Below, piece by piece: positions 17,377 through 25,555 of a stretch of DNA of 64,000 nt. The position numbers and the translations under genes are program-made. The stretch spans positions 1-64,000 of the forward strand of contig DASUWU010000193.1 in NCBI GenBank assembly GCA_036378315.1, in the 5' to 3' direction. How positions within the stretch are numbered: the first letter of the stretch is position 1; each line of letters starts with the position of its first letter. The notes under the pieces were generated by a model. It saw only the letters and a list, made by a program, of their open reading frames with translations, was not told the DNA's origin and did not search any database. The DNA is from CALAED01 sp036378315 (GTDB lineage Bacteria; Actinomycetota; Actinomycetes; Streptosporangiales; Streptosporangiaceae).

Positions 17377-18108
17377 ATGGCGCACCACAGCCGCGGACAC
17401 CGGCCACCGCAGGATGCCTCGGCAGCGACCGGCGGACCATCCACGCTGGCCGGCGAACACATCTACCTGCTGGAAGAGGTCACCGCCCGGGCAGAGGACC
17501 TTCTCATGGTCACCGCGCAGAACCGGTGGCCTGAGCGGGAGCTGCGGGCGCTGATCGACTACCTCCAGACCGAGGTGATCCGGCAGATCCGAGACGAAGA
17601 GCGGCTGGTGCTGCCCTACTACGACGCCGTTTCCAACCTGGTACGGCTGACCCGCGACCATACGCGACTGCGGGTCTGCATCGACGCGATCGCGGCAGCG
17701 GCCACCGGCCACGAACCCCGCTCGCCGGCCAAAATCGCCACGACCACCCGCGATCTCCTCCTCCAGATGGAGCACCACTTCAGCGTCGAGGACACCACGC
17801 TGGCCCGGCCTGGAACACCGGCGCCCGCGACCGCAACCCTCGGCGCCCACCCGCATCGCTGGTACCCGCTTACCGAAGGACCGGTGATCGACCTGGACAG
17901 GCTGCCCCGCGACGAAGTCATCGAGGCCATCAGGGACCGGTTGCTGCGGCTCGGCCACGGTCAGCAGCTCGAACTACGCTCCAGCAGCGACCCGGACCCG
18001 ATGTTCCGCCGGCTGGCCGAAACCGAGCGTGACGACTACGGCTTCGCCTACCTGCACGACGAACCGGCCCCGTGGCGGGTGACGGTGACGCGCCGCGCCG
18101 CGTCATGA
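17377..18108 (+). CDS. Hemerythrin-like/DUF2249 two-domain protein
   Basis: 243 residues. The N-terminal half is a four-helix HHE-like domain (EHIYLLEEVTARAEDLL, IRDEERLVLPYYDAV, TRDHTRLRVCIDAI, LLLQMEHHFSVEDTTL) with most but not all expected His/Glu iron ligands. The C-terminal ~75 residues are DUF2249-like (VIDLDRLPRDEVIEAIRDRL...LVTVTRR type ending WRVTVTRR). Such proteins are linked in other bacteria to nitric-oxide or oxygen handling; that role is inferred here. The start ATG 17377 has AGGGGGA seven bases upstream; an earlier ATG-frame at 17293 lacks one. A paralogous arrangement is encoded at 18784-19518. Confidence 0.7.
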   Translation: MAHHSRGHRPPQDASAATGGPSTLAGEHIYLLEEVTARAEDLLMVTAQNRWPERELRALIDYLQTEVIRQIRDEERLVLPYYDAVSNLVRLTRDHTRLRVCIDAIAAAATGHEPRSPAKIATTTRDLLLQMEHHFSVEDTTLARPGTPAPATATLGAHPHRWYPLTEGPVIDLDRLPRDEVIEAIRDRLLRLGHGQQLELRSSSDPDPMFRRLAETERDDYGFAYLHDEPAPWRVTVTRRAAS

Positions 18109-18129
18109 CCGGCCCTTTCATCCGGTCTC

Positions 18130-18247
18130 TCGTCCACGACCTGGGTGAGTGTGAGGTCGACGGCCGCGGCGCGGTGTCGCCGATGATGTCGGCTGACACG
18201 AGCGGGTCGTCGGAGACGCCGAGGATGCCGCGGTAGCGATCGGTGCC
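18130..18247 (-). pseudogene. Remnant of a glyceraldehyde-3-phosphate dehydrogenase gene
   Basis: Reading the minus strand from 18247, GTDRYRGILGVSDDPLVSAD then IIGDT appears. This matches the type I GAPDH stretch normally written as G-LGYTEDPLVS-D. After a frame change, AAVDLTLTQVVDE continues in the same family alignment. The following WYDNEWGY motif and the rest of the enzyme are absent. The piece is about 40 codons and interrupted by a frameshift, so it is a non-functional fragment. Confidence 0.5.
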
Positions 18248-18251
18248 GGCC

Positions 18252-18377
18252 GGCAGCGCCGGCGGCGCAGCCGAACGCGTCGAGCACGTGGATCCGCGGC
18301 TGCTCCACGGCCTGTGGCGTCAGGTCCGTGAACGAGGCCCGGACGGTGAAGTCGGCGAGATCATCGACGACGGCCAT
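18252..18377 (-). pseudogene. Truncated MmgE/PrpD-family gene start
   Basis: ATG at 18377 opens about 42 codons (MAVVDDLADFTVRASFTDLT, PQAVEQPRIHVLDAFGCAAG) that look like the N-terminus of MmgE/PrpD (2-methylcitrate dehydratase family) proteins. The frame then runs into Arg/Pro/His-rich shadow sequence where the GAPDH fragment begins. It overlaps the end of the AhpD gene by 17 bases, so it was probably the next gene of that operon before a deletion joined it to the GAPDH remnant. A full family member has about 450 residues. Confidence 0.45.
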
Positions 18378-18723
18378 CGGTTACGTTCGCTGCTGACACC
18401 GCGTCCATCACCGGCACGGACAAGGTGGCGTGCGCATAGGCACCGCCGGCGCGCATTTCCGCCGCCACCCAGATCGCCTCCATGATCTCCTGCGGGCTGG
18501 CCCCCGCACGGCGGGCCAGCCTGGTGTGCCCGGTGATGCAATACGGACACTGCGTCACGTGCGCGACCGCCACCGCGATCAGCTGCTTGGTCTTCCCTGT
18601 CAGGGCCCCGTCGGCGAACACGGCGCGGCTGAATTTCTCGAATGCCTCGTGAATCTCCGGCGCCAGCTCCCTGCGGCGGGTGGAGACCTCTGGAGTCGTC
18701 GGGTGATAGAGCGTCTCGGTCAC
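18361..18723 (-). CDS. AhpD/carboxymuconolactone decarboxylase-like protein
   Basis: 120 residues of the AhpD-like alkylhydroperoxidase fold: KTKQLIAVAVAHVTQCPYCITGHTRLARRAGASPQEIMEAIWVAAEM. The CPYC pair followed by His is the redox-active AhpD core motif. The family includes peroxidase partners and carboxymuconolactone decarboxylases; the CxxC-x3-H pattern favours a thiol redox role. It lies between two hemerythrin/DUF2249 genes, on the same strand as the one at 18784-19518 (60 bases between them), consistent with an oxidative or nitrosative stress unit. Confidence 0.85.
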   Translation of the reverse strand: MTETLYHPTTPEVSTRRRELAPEIHEAFEKFSRAVFADGALTGKTKQLIAVAVAHVTQCPYCITGHTRLARRAGASPQEIMEAIWVAAEMRAGGAYAHATLSVPVMDAVSAANVTDGRRR

Positions 18724-18783
18724 GGTGCTTCCTTCCTGTAGGTCGTTGATGAGCAGCCGCCGGGCAGAGCCGCGATGCCCGCC

Positions 18784-19518
18784 CTAGACCCGCCGGGTGA
18801 TGGCGACACGCCACACCTGGGGCCCGGCCTGCAGGTAGTCCCATGTGAAGGTGTCCGGCCAGGTGGCGACGAGCTGGGAGCGCAGCGGCCGCGGGTCATG
18901 GTCGTTGACGATGACCAGCCGGCCGCCAGGCCCCAGAGTCTCCAACCGCGCGAAGATGGCCTCGTGCCGACCGCCGCCGTGCGGCAGCGTGCGCACGTCG
19001 AGCTCCTCCTGCGCGTCGCCGGCGCCCGAATGTTCGGCGTTCTCCGGCTGGGCCGGCCAATCGTGCATGGCCCGCACCAGGCCCGCCACGCTCACCCCGG
19101 CCGTACGGATGAGAAGCGGCAGGAGCAGCTCGTTTTCCTTGTCCACGTGGACAGCGAACACGGCGGCGAGGCCCTCGGCGGCGGCCAGCGCCTCCACGGA
19201 CGAATGTGCCCCCGCCAGGGCACCGGCCCGGTCGGCGAGCGCCCGATGTTCGGCCACCATCGCCTCGACCAGGAGCGGGGCGCCGGTCGCACCGGCGGGA
19301 TACAGCGTCGCCTCCTCCGCGGCCGCGTGCGGCAGCAAGCTGCCGTCGACGAATCCCCGCAACGCGGCAAGCTGTCGCTGGTACGGGGCGTCCGTCCGCA
19401 CCGCGGTGCGCAGGGCGGTCACGTGGTCGTCGAGCTCGCGGCGCAATCCCGCGTGGTGGTCCCGAACGGCGGCGAGCGCCTGCTGGTCCGCGGATTCGAC
19501 GTTGACCGGAGTGCCCAT
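18784..19518 (-). CDS. Hemerythrin (HHE)-DUF2249 protein
   Basis: 244 residues. The N-terminal four-helix HHE domain (about 10-150) has the expected ligand-like residues: VRDHHAGLRREL, LLPHAAAEEATLYP, MVAEHRALADRA and FAVHVDKENELLLPLL. The C-terminal DUF2249 domain (about 170-244) contains LDVRTLPHGGGRHEAIFARL, GGRLVIVNDHDPRPL and F-WDYLQAGPQVWRVAITRR. Probably binds a di-iron centre and handles O2 or NO (inference from the family). ATG 19518 follows AGGGGC; ATG 19521 and ATG 19566 are alternatives. A perfect AT-rich palindrome at 19573-19588 lies upstream, a likely operator. Transcribed towards AhpD. Confidence 0.82.
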   Translation of the reverse strand: MGTPVNVESADQQALAAVRDHHAGLRRELDDHVTALRTAVRTDAPYQRQLAALRGFVDGSLLPHAAAEEATLYPAGATGAPLLVEAMVAEHRALADRAGALAGAHSSVEALAAAEGLAAVFAVHVDKENELLLPLLIRTAGVSVAGLVRAMHDWPAQPENAEHSGAGDAQEELDVRTLPHGGGRHEAIFARLETLGPGGRLVIVNDHDPRPLRSQLVATWPDTFTWDYLQAGPQVWRVAITRRV

Positions 19519-19572
19519 CATGCCCCTCACTTCCCTCGACCATGGCTTATTGCCACATTCGTTCATAGTTTA

Positions 19573-19588
19573 TACTAAAAAATTAGTA
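19573..19588. promoter_or_regulatory. AT-rich palindromic operator
   Basis: TACTAA (19573-19578), AAAA, TTAGTA (19583-19588): perfect 6-base arms in a very AT-rich patch of otherwise GC-rich DNA. TTT and AAA flanks partly extend the symmetry. It lies 55 bases upstream of the hemerythrin start on the minus strand and upstream of the SDR gene on the plus strand. Confidence 0.55.
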
Positions 19589-19750
19589 AAAATAGGATCT
19601 GGTGAGGGCGGTCACTCGAGGTGCGCGGGCGGTTCTGGCGCAGACGGGCGGTCGACATCTGAAAACTCGGAACGGTGGCGTTCCCGTCCGCGGGCACAGC
19701 GCCCTCACGCCGGGGCCTGTCCTCGCGGTCGTGTGCCAGGATGGAACTCC

Positions 19751-20455
19751 GTGCGCGATCTCGTATTGCTCATCACGGGCGCCTCCACAGGAATCGGCGC
19801 GGCGACGGCCCGGCTGGCCTCCGACCACGGATACCGTCTCGTCCTCGCGGCTCGTAACGGCGCGCGACTGCGGGCGCTCGCCGACGCCCTGGGTGGTCCG
19901 TCCCGAGCCCTGGCCGTCCCCTGCGACGTCGGCGACTGGCAGCAGGTCAAGGCCCTGACCGACCGCACTGCCGAGGTCTTCGGCCGGCTCGACGCCGCAT
20001 TCGTCAACGCGGGGGTGGTCAGCGGCGCCCCACTGCTCGGCGAGCACGACACCCCGCAGGAGTGGCGGCGGATGGTCCTCACCAACGTCTACGGCGCGGC
20101 GATCACCGCCCATGCGGTCTGGCCGCTGCTGAAAGGCTCGCGCGGGCACCTGATCGTGACCGGCTCGGTCGCCGGACGCGTCACCGTGCCGGGAAGCCTC
20201 TACTCCGCCACCAAATGGGCGATCACCGGGCTCGGGCAGTCCCTTCGCGCAGCCGCGACGGGAAGCCATGTGCGAGTCACGGTGATCCACCCCGGGCTCG
20301 TCGACGCCGGCCCCATCGCACCCGACCGCCGGGCCGATCCAAGACTCGCCCCGGAAGACGTGGCACGTGCCGTGCTCTTCGCCCTCACCCAACCCCCGGC
20401 CGTCGACATCAACGAGATCGTCGTGAGGCCCACGGGCCAAAGTCCGGCCCGCTGA
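19751..20455 (+). CDS. Short-chain dehydrogenase/reductase
   Basis: 234 residues, classical SDR. NAD(P)-binding TGASTGIG near residue 10, CDVGDWQQVKALTD, FVNAGVVSGAPLLG (NAG motif), the catalytic Ser in VTGSVAGRVTVPGS and YSATK (Tyr/Lys). The C-terminus resembles YdfG/NADP-dependent 3-hydroxy acid dehydrogenases (RVTVIHPGLVDAG...PEDVARAVLFALTQPP). GTG 19751 is the start; a far longer open frame upstream is shadow. Substrate unknown. It faces the secreted-protein operon tail to tail. Confidence 0.88.
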   Translation: MRDLVLLITGASTGIGAATARLASDHGYRLVLAARNGARLRALADALGGPSRALAVPCDVGDWQQVKALTDRTAEVFGRLDAAFVNAGVVSGAPLLGEHDTPQEWRRMVLTNVYGAAITAHAVWPLLKGSRGHLIVTGSVAGRVTVPGSLYSATKWAITGLGQSLRAAATGSHVRVTVIHPGLVDAGPIAPDRRADPRLAPEDVARAVLFALTQPPAVDINEIVVRPTGQSPAR

Positions 20456-20491
20456 CCGTCGCTCGGCGTCCCCCGCGGGCCGGGTCTGTCA

Positions 20492-20535
20492 ATTCAAAGT
20501 TACGGAGCTTTGCGTCTTCGATAGCTCCATTGAAT
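20492..20535. terminator. Nested inverted repeat between convergent genes
   Basis: ATTCA (20492-20496) pairs with TGAAT (20531-20535), and inside it GGAGCT (20504-20509) pairs with AGCTCC (20523-20528). It is placed between the SDR stop (20455) and the stop of the secreted protein (20565). Likely a bidirectional terminator. Confidence 0.45.
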
Positions 20536-20564
20536 GTGAATTCAGATGGCGTCCGCGTGTCCGC

Positions 20565-23500
20565 TCAGGAGGCGGGGGTGTTGACGTATAGTTGGGCGTT
20601 ATTGATGTTGCCTGCGTTGCAGGGGTTGGGTGTGCAGTCGAAGGCACTCCAGGCGATTGTGGTGCCAGAGTCGGAGACCTGGACGTCGCCGACCCAGTGT
20701 TGTGGATCGGTGAAGCCGACGGGTGTGACGGTGTTGGTCTCCGCATCGTAGGCGTATGCCTTGTTGAAATCGGCTGTATCGAGCCGTTTCATGACGACGA
20801 TGCGTCCGTTTCCGCTCATCTTCGCCTTGTAGCCGCCGGCGAGGCCGTATTGGATGTCGGTCATGCCAGGGATTGGGTGCCCAGCCAGCGTTGAATCAGC
20901 CGTTATGGCACCCCAGTTCAGGGTCATTCTATTGGCGCGGATATCCGCGTCAGTGCGCGTCTCATAAAGGATGGTGCTCCCGTCTGCCGAGACGGCTCGT
21001 CCGTCATAGTTGAGCAGATTGTGGTCGTGGCAGTGGGTGAGGTTGGCGGCCGTGCCGTTGTCGATATCGGCCTCGTAGATGTCTGAGCACCATGTGTAGG
21101 GGGGCCTGGTTTGGCTCGTCACGTTGTAGAAGACCTTGGTCCCGTCGGCGGACAGACCGAAAGCACTCTCCGGTTCGTTATCACAGGTGCCGGCGTCGGG
21201 ATAGAGATCGCAGGGAGGATAGGGGATTTCAACAGGCGTGGCGCCCGGGTCGGCGGTGTCTTGGATATAGGTGTGCGTGACGCCGTCCTCGGTGGGGTAG
21301 CCGCTGAGCGCGGCCTTCGTGCCTTCGGAGTTGAGTACAGCTTCGCCTGGAGGGCCGAGGGTTGTGCTGATCTTGTGGGTGTCGCCGGTGCGCATGTTGT
21401 GGATGTACCAGTCATGGCCGATGTCGCGAGCGTCGTGGAAGAGGTAGATGTTGCCGTCAGTGCTGACTCCATCGGTGCGATCGGCGAAGACGTCGTGTCC
21501 GTCGACGCTGGTGGCGACCAGGGAGATCCGGTTGGGGTTGACAGTGGGGTCGGTGCCGTCCCAGCCGAAGACGGTGGTGTCCGCGATGAGGTTCTGGTCG
21601 TCGGTGCCGTGGACTTCGGGTGGTGCGGCGGCGGTGTTGGCGGCGGTGCTGTAGAAGATGCGGGATCCGTCGCCGGACAGGTGCCATATGTCGTCTGTGA
21701 TGTCGCCGGGCGGGAAGATGGCGCTGGTGGTGGCGCGGGGCATCCGGTCGGGGATGGTGATGGTGTTGCCGATGGTGAAGGCGCTGGTGGCGTCGTCATC
21801 GCCGGCCGCGGCCACCTCGAAGGAGAACCGTTGGCCGGGGAAGGGCAGGCTGATGGTGGTGGAGGTTCCGTCGGCGGTCACCGTGCTGGTGGGGGCGCCG
21901 CTGTCGGGGATGATGTGGATGACGTAGTAGGCGACGTCGTCGTCGTTGTCTGGTGGCACCCAGCTGACAAGGGCGCCGCCGAGTGCCGGCCGGGCCGTGA
22001 CGTACAGGGGCGGGTCGGGGGCGATGGCGCCGACGAGGGCGGCGGCGCGGGCGGTGTAGGTGGTGCCGCCGGCCTGGGTGCTGGCGGTGATTTCGGCCCA
22101 GGCGCGTGGCGGGTCGTCGGCTGCGGTGTACAGGCCGGTGGTGGAGATGTCGCCGGGCCCGTGGGTGACCTTCCAGGTGATGGCGGACTGGCCGGTGAGT
22201 CCCACGGGCCGGGCGGTGAACTGGACGCTCTGGCCCGGGTCGGTGCCGCCCGCCATGGGATCGATGACCAGGCCGTGATAGGGGCCGCCGGTGTCCCAGA
22301 GCTTGACTGCGCAGTCGCAGATGTCTTCGCGTTGCCATAGCGGGACGGAGTCTTCTTCCCACGGGCTGTTGCCGACGACCGCGATGCCGATACGCACTCC
22401 GACGTACAGCTCGCCCCAAGGGGTTTGGGTGAGGTCGGCGCGGAACTCCGCGTACGGGCCGACGGTGATGGCCGCGCCGACCTCGTCGTACAGCAGGAAT
22501 TCGAAGGTGACCGGCAGTTCCAGGTGCAGCTTGCCGTTCATGGTGAGCTGGACTCGCGGGCCCTGCCAGCCCGGCCCGGTGTTGACCTTGTCGGCGCTGA
22601 CGTCGTGGCCGCTGATGTGGACGTGTCCGCCGAGGGTCTTGTCGCCCTGGACAAGGCTGAAATCCACGGCGGCGGTGCCCGAGCCGCTGATCACGAGTGC
22701 GACGCTGGCGCGCACGCAGACGACGATGGGCACCGGACCGGCCAGGAACGTGTAGCACTTGTCGACGAAGTGGATGCGTTTGAGCTCTTTTTCGAACTCG
22801 CCGACGGCGGTGAGGTTGCCGGTGACCGATAGGTGGCTTTTCACCCCGCCGGTGAGGTCGGCCTTGCCGCCGCGGATGTCGATCGATTCCTCGTGGTAGG
22901 GGGTGAGGCTCGCATTGATCCGTACGGTTCCGTTCACTTTGATGTGGTTCTCGTACTCGGCGTGCAGCTTCCAGTCGATGGCCAGGCCACGCAGCTCGTG
23001 GGTTGCCTTGGGGGCGGGTTCGGCGTGCACGCTGACGCCGGGCGGGAGGTTGCCGGCGGGGAGCAGGTCCCCGCCGTCGATGTCGGCGGCGGCGGCGACA
23101 TCGACGGATACGGCGTCCTTCAACGCCGCCGGTTTCGTCGTCACCGTGACGTTCGAGCCGCTGCTGGTGACGCCGGTGACCTGGCCCAGGAAACCCGCCG
23201 GCAGCTTGCCGCTGGTCGCCGCGACGAGGATCTTTCCCGCGGTCAGCGCGGTGATGTCGGCGGGAGGGCTGGTGAAGTCGAGGGTGCCGTCGCTGTGCGC
23301 GGCGGTCAGCGCGGCGATGTCCTGACCGGACAGGACGACGGTGTTGGCGGATACCGCGAGCTGGGCGTGCACGGCTCGTGGTGTCGATCCCGCCGGGCCG
23401 GTGCCGGCGGCGTTGGTCGCCGTGACGGTGAAGGTGTAGGCGGTGTCCGGGTCGAGCCCGGTCATGGTGACGGCGGTGCCCGTTGTGGTCTGCGTGGCGC

Positions 23501-24326
23501 CTCCCGGATCGGCCACGACCTGATAGCCGCTGACCGCGGCACCGCCGTCGTCGACCGGGGGCTGCCACCACACCCGCACCGACCCGCTGCCCGTACCCAT
23601 CGCCGAGACTCGCTGCGGCGCCCCCGGCGCGTGCACCGGCGCCGGCACCACCGGGTCGGAGACGGCAGCGGCGCCGGCGCCGGCCTTGTTGATCGCCTGG
23701 ACCGAGATCCTGTACGGGGTCCCATTGGCCAGCCCGGCCAGCGTCGCCGACGTCGCCGAAGCGGCCGCGCTGACGCCGGCACCGCCCGGATCGGCGCTGA
23801 TGCGGTAGCCGGTGACGGCCGCGCCGCCGTCGGCGCCCGGCGACCATGACACCACCACCGAGGAGTCCCTGCCCACCACCGCGGTCAGCAGGGGCGCCCC
23901 CGGCGCCGTGGCGGCCTGGGGGATCACCGGCGCCGACGGCGCCGACGGCGCGCTCGCCCAATCCGAGATGACCTGCACGGTGAACGTGTAGGTCTGGCCG
24001 TTGGTCAGGCCATCGACCGTGGCTCCCCGGCTGTTCGCGCCCACCGTCACGCTCGCCCCGCCGGGCGAAGCGTCCACCTCGTAACCGGTGATGTCGGCCG
24101 CTGTGTCGGCCGGCCAGTCCGGAGGTGCCCACGACACCGTGACGGAGCCGTCGCCGGGAAACACGTCTGCCACGTAGGGACCCGGCAATATCACATGCGG
24201 TTTGGGCCCGGCCCACGCCGGCATGGTGACGCCGCCCACCAACAGCAACGACAGCGCCACAACCACAGCGACCGCCGCCCGCGATCGGGTCCGCATATGG
24301 AACCCCGGACCGGGAAGCCGCCTCAT
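20565..24326 (-). CDS. Large secreted protein: fibronectin III repeats and C-terminal propeller
   Basis: 1253 residues. A Sec signal peptide (residues ~12-39, RSRAAVAVVVALSLLLVGGV then MPAWA) is followed by three fibronectin type III domains (~45-135, 140-230, 233-322; each with the SVTVSW/GYEV/NGQTYTFTV pattern), a ~400-residue beta-rich region, a bacterial Ig-like stretch (~700-770), a fourth FnIII (~775-860) and a TolB-like propeller (~880-1253, repeats such as HLSGDGSRIFYST and GLSADGTKVFYN). It has no catalytic motif, LPXTG or lipobox, so it is probably released or surface-bound by binding. The ATG overlaps the stop of the upstream gene (ATGA), so the pair is coupled. FnIII linkers often come from extracellular hydrolases, but no hydrolase domain is seen. 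Confidence 0.85.
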   Translation of the reverse strand: MRRLPGPGFHMRTRSRAAVAVVVALSLLLVGGVTMPAWAGPKPHVILPGPYVADVFPGDGSVTVSWAPPDWPADTAADITGYEVDASPGGASVTVGANSRGATVDGLTNGQTYTFTVQVISDWASAPSAPSAPVIPQAATAPGAPLLTAVVGRDSSVVVSWSPGADGGAAVTGYRISADPGGAGVSAAASATSATLAGLANGTPYRISVQAINKAGAGAAAVSDPVVPAPVHAPGAPQRVSAMGTGSGSVRVWWQPPVDDGGAAVSGYQVVADPGGATQTTTGTAVTMTGLDPDTAYTFTVTATNAAGTGPAGSTPRAVHAQLAVSANTVVLSGQDIAALTAAHSDGTLDFTSPPADITALTAGKILVAATSGKLPAGFLGQVTGVTSSGSNVTVTTKPAALKDAVSVDVAAAADIDGGDLLPAGNLPPGVSVHAEPAPKATHELRGLAIDWKLHAEYENHIKVNGTVRINASLTPYHEESIDIRGGKADLTGGVKSHLSVTGNLTAVGEFEKELKRIHFVDKCYTFLAGPVPIVVCVRASVALVISGSGTAAVDFSLVQGDKTLGGHVHISGHDVSADKVNTGPGWQGPRVQLTMNGKLHLELPVTFEFLLYDEVGAAITVGPYAEFRADLTQTPWGELYVGVRIGIAVVGNSPWEEDSVPLWQREDICDCAVKLWDTGGPYHGLVIDPMAGGTDPGQSVQFTARPVGLTGQSAITWKVTHGPGDISTTGLYTAADDPPRAWAEITASTQAGGTTYTARAAALVGAIAPDPPLYVTARPALGGALVSWVPPDNDDDVAYYVIHIIPDSGAPTSTVTADGTSTTISLPFPGQRFSFEVAAAGDDDATSAFTIGNTITIPDRMPRATTSAIFPPGDITDDIWHLSGDGSRIFYSTAANTAAAPPEVHGTDDQNLIADTTVFGWDGTDPTVNPNRISLVATSVDGHDVFADRTDGVSTDGNIYLFHDARDIGHDWYIHNMRTGDTHKISTTLGPPGEAVLNSEGTKAALSGYPTEDGVTHTYIQDTADPGATPVEIPYPPCDLYPDAGTCDNEPESAFGLSADGTKVFYNVTSQTRPPYTWCSDIYEADIDNGTAANLTHCHDHNLLNYDGRAVSADGSTILYETRTDADIRANRMTLNWGAITADSTLAGHPIPGMTDIQYGLAGGYKAKMSGNGRIVVMKRLDTADFNKAYAYDAETNTVTPVGFTDPQHWVGDVQVSDSGTTIAWSAFDCTPNPCNAGNINNAQLYVNTPAS

Positions 24327-25555
24327 CGCCCGTCACCATCGTCAATGGCCGAACCGGGACGAGGGCGTTGGCGGAGCTGGTCGTCCGCGGGTGCGGCGCC
24401 GTAGGCATAGATCGCGCCATCAGCGGCGGATTGGTCGATGGTGCTCAGCGCGCCGACGCTCAGCGCCGACCTGGTGCCGGGCAACAAAGCGATGTCGTCG
24501 ACGAAGGGGAGGCGGCCGCGCCCGCCCACGATATTCGTGGCCGACCATGTTCCGGTCGCTGAGACGTGCATCAGCAGCGGGGTGGCGGGCAGGTCGCCGG
24601 AGGGGATGACGGAGCCGGGTATCCACAGCCCGCCGCGCCCGTCAAAGTCCATCCCTCGCCGCGGCGTCCAGTCCTTGACATCAGGCCCGTTGAGCTTCCG
24701 CCAGGCGTGACCGTTCCAGTGCAGGAGGAACACCGTGCGGGTGAAGGCGGCGTTCTCCGTCCGGTCCAGGTAGCCGGCCACCCACACGTCGTCGCTCGCC
24801 ACGGCCGTGGCGTCGGTGAAGTACGCGTTCTGCTGCAGCGTGTCGGTGTTGATATCGGGGGGCAACAGGTCGCCGAGGTCGACCAGGTTCCAGTGGCTCC
24901 CGTCATAGTGGCCGAGCGACCGGGAGTCACCGCTGGTGCTCCGCCCGACAGCCCACATGTCGTCCGGGGAGACCGCGCTGGCGGCTGCCGGCTCGAACCC
25001 CGGATCGATCCGGGTCCAGTCATGCCCGTCGAAATGCCAGGTGCCGAGGCCGACGTTGGCCCCGCTCGCGCCAAAGACCCACACGTCGGTAGGGCTGAAG
25101 GCGGTCAGTCCGGTGATCTGTCCCTCACCGGGCCAGGTCTTGGCCACGGTCCACGCCGCGCCGTCCCACCGCAGCGCGTACGGATCCTGTCCGTCTCTGT
25201 CCCCGGCGGCCCACACGTTGCCTGGTGCGGAGCCGTCCGCCGCGGTCACCATGCCGGGCTCTTCGCCCGGGATCGCGGCGGGCAGCGGAACCTCCGACCA
25301 CCCGCGCCCGTTCCAGTGCACGGCGAGTGGTCCCGTCTGGAACGCGGCGTCCTTGGCGCCGAACGCCCACGCGTCACTCGTGCCGAGCGGCACCACCGCG
25401 ACCAAGTCGGTGTCATTCTCGTAGCTCACGGTGTGCGCGACCCGCCACCCGGCGACTGCGTGCGCGGACGTCCCCGTCAAGAGCACTACCATCGCGGTCG
25501 ACACCGCGCCGACGGAAGACAGCACCGCCAAACGCGCACGGCCCATTACGCCCAT
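24323..25555 (-). CDS. Secreted beta-propeller-like protein
   Basis: 410 residues. The Sec signal peptide (MGRARLAVLSSVGAVSTAMV then VLLTGTSAHA) is followed by repeats of the form DVWVFGASG...TWHFDGHDWTRI, DMWAVGRS...LGHYDGSHWNLV and DVWVAGYL...LLHWNGHAWRKL, about 45 residues apart, consistent with a multi-bladed propeller. No catalytic residues were recognised. ATG 25555 has GGGGGAG upstream. Its last codons overlap the start of the large FnIII protein, so both are probably made and exported together as surface or matrix proteins. Confidence 0.8.
   Translation of the reverse strand: MGVMGRARLAVLSSVGAVSTAMVVLLTGTSAHAVAGWRVAHTVSYENDTDLVAVVPLGTSDAWAFGAKDAAFQTGPLAVHWNGRGWSEVPLPAAIPGEEPGMVTAADGSAPGNVWAAGDRDGQDPYALRWDGAAWTVAKTWPGEGQITGLTAFSPTDVWVFGASGANVGLGTWHFDGHDWTRIDPGFEPAAASAVSPDDMWAVGRSTSGDSRSLGHYDGSHWNLVDLGDLLPPDINTDTLQQNAYFTDATAVASDDVWVAGYLDRTENAAFTRTVFLLHWNGHAWRKLNGPDVKDWTPRRGMDFDGRGGLWIPGSVIPSGDLPATPLLMHVSATGTWSATNIVGGRGRLPFVDDIALLPGTRSALSVGALSTIDQSAADGAIYAYGAAPADDQLRQRPRPGSAIDDGDGR

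Noticed and set aside
18048..18377. Single 109-codon protein in the AhpD-DUF2249 gap
   Set aside because: Only the first ~42 codons look like a protein family; the rest is shadow sequence crossing the GAPDH-like fragment in another frame. Annotated as two remnants instead.
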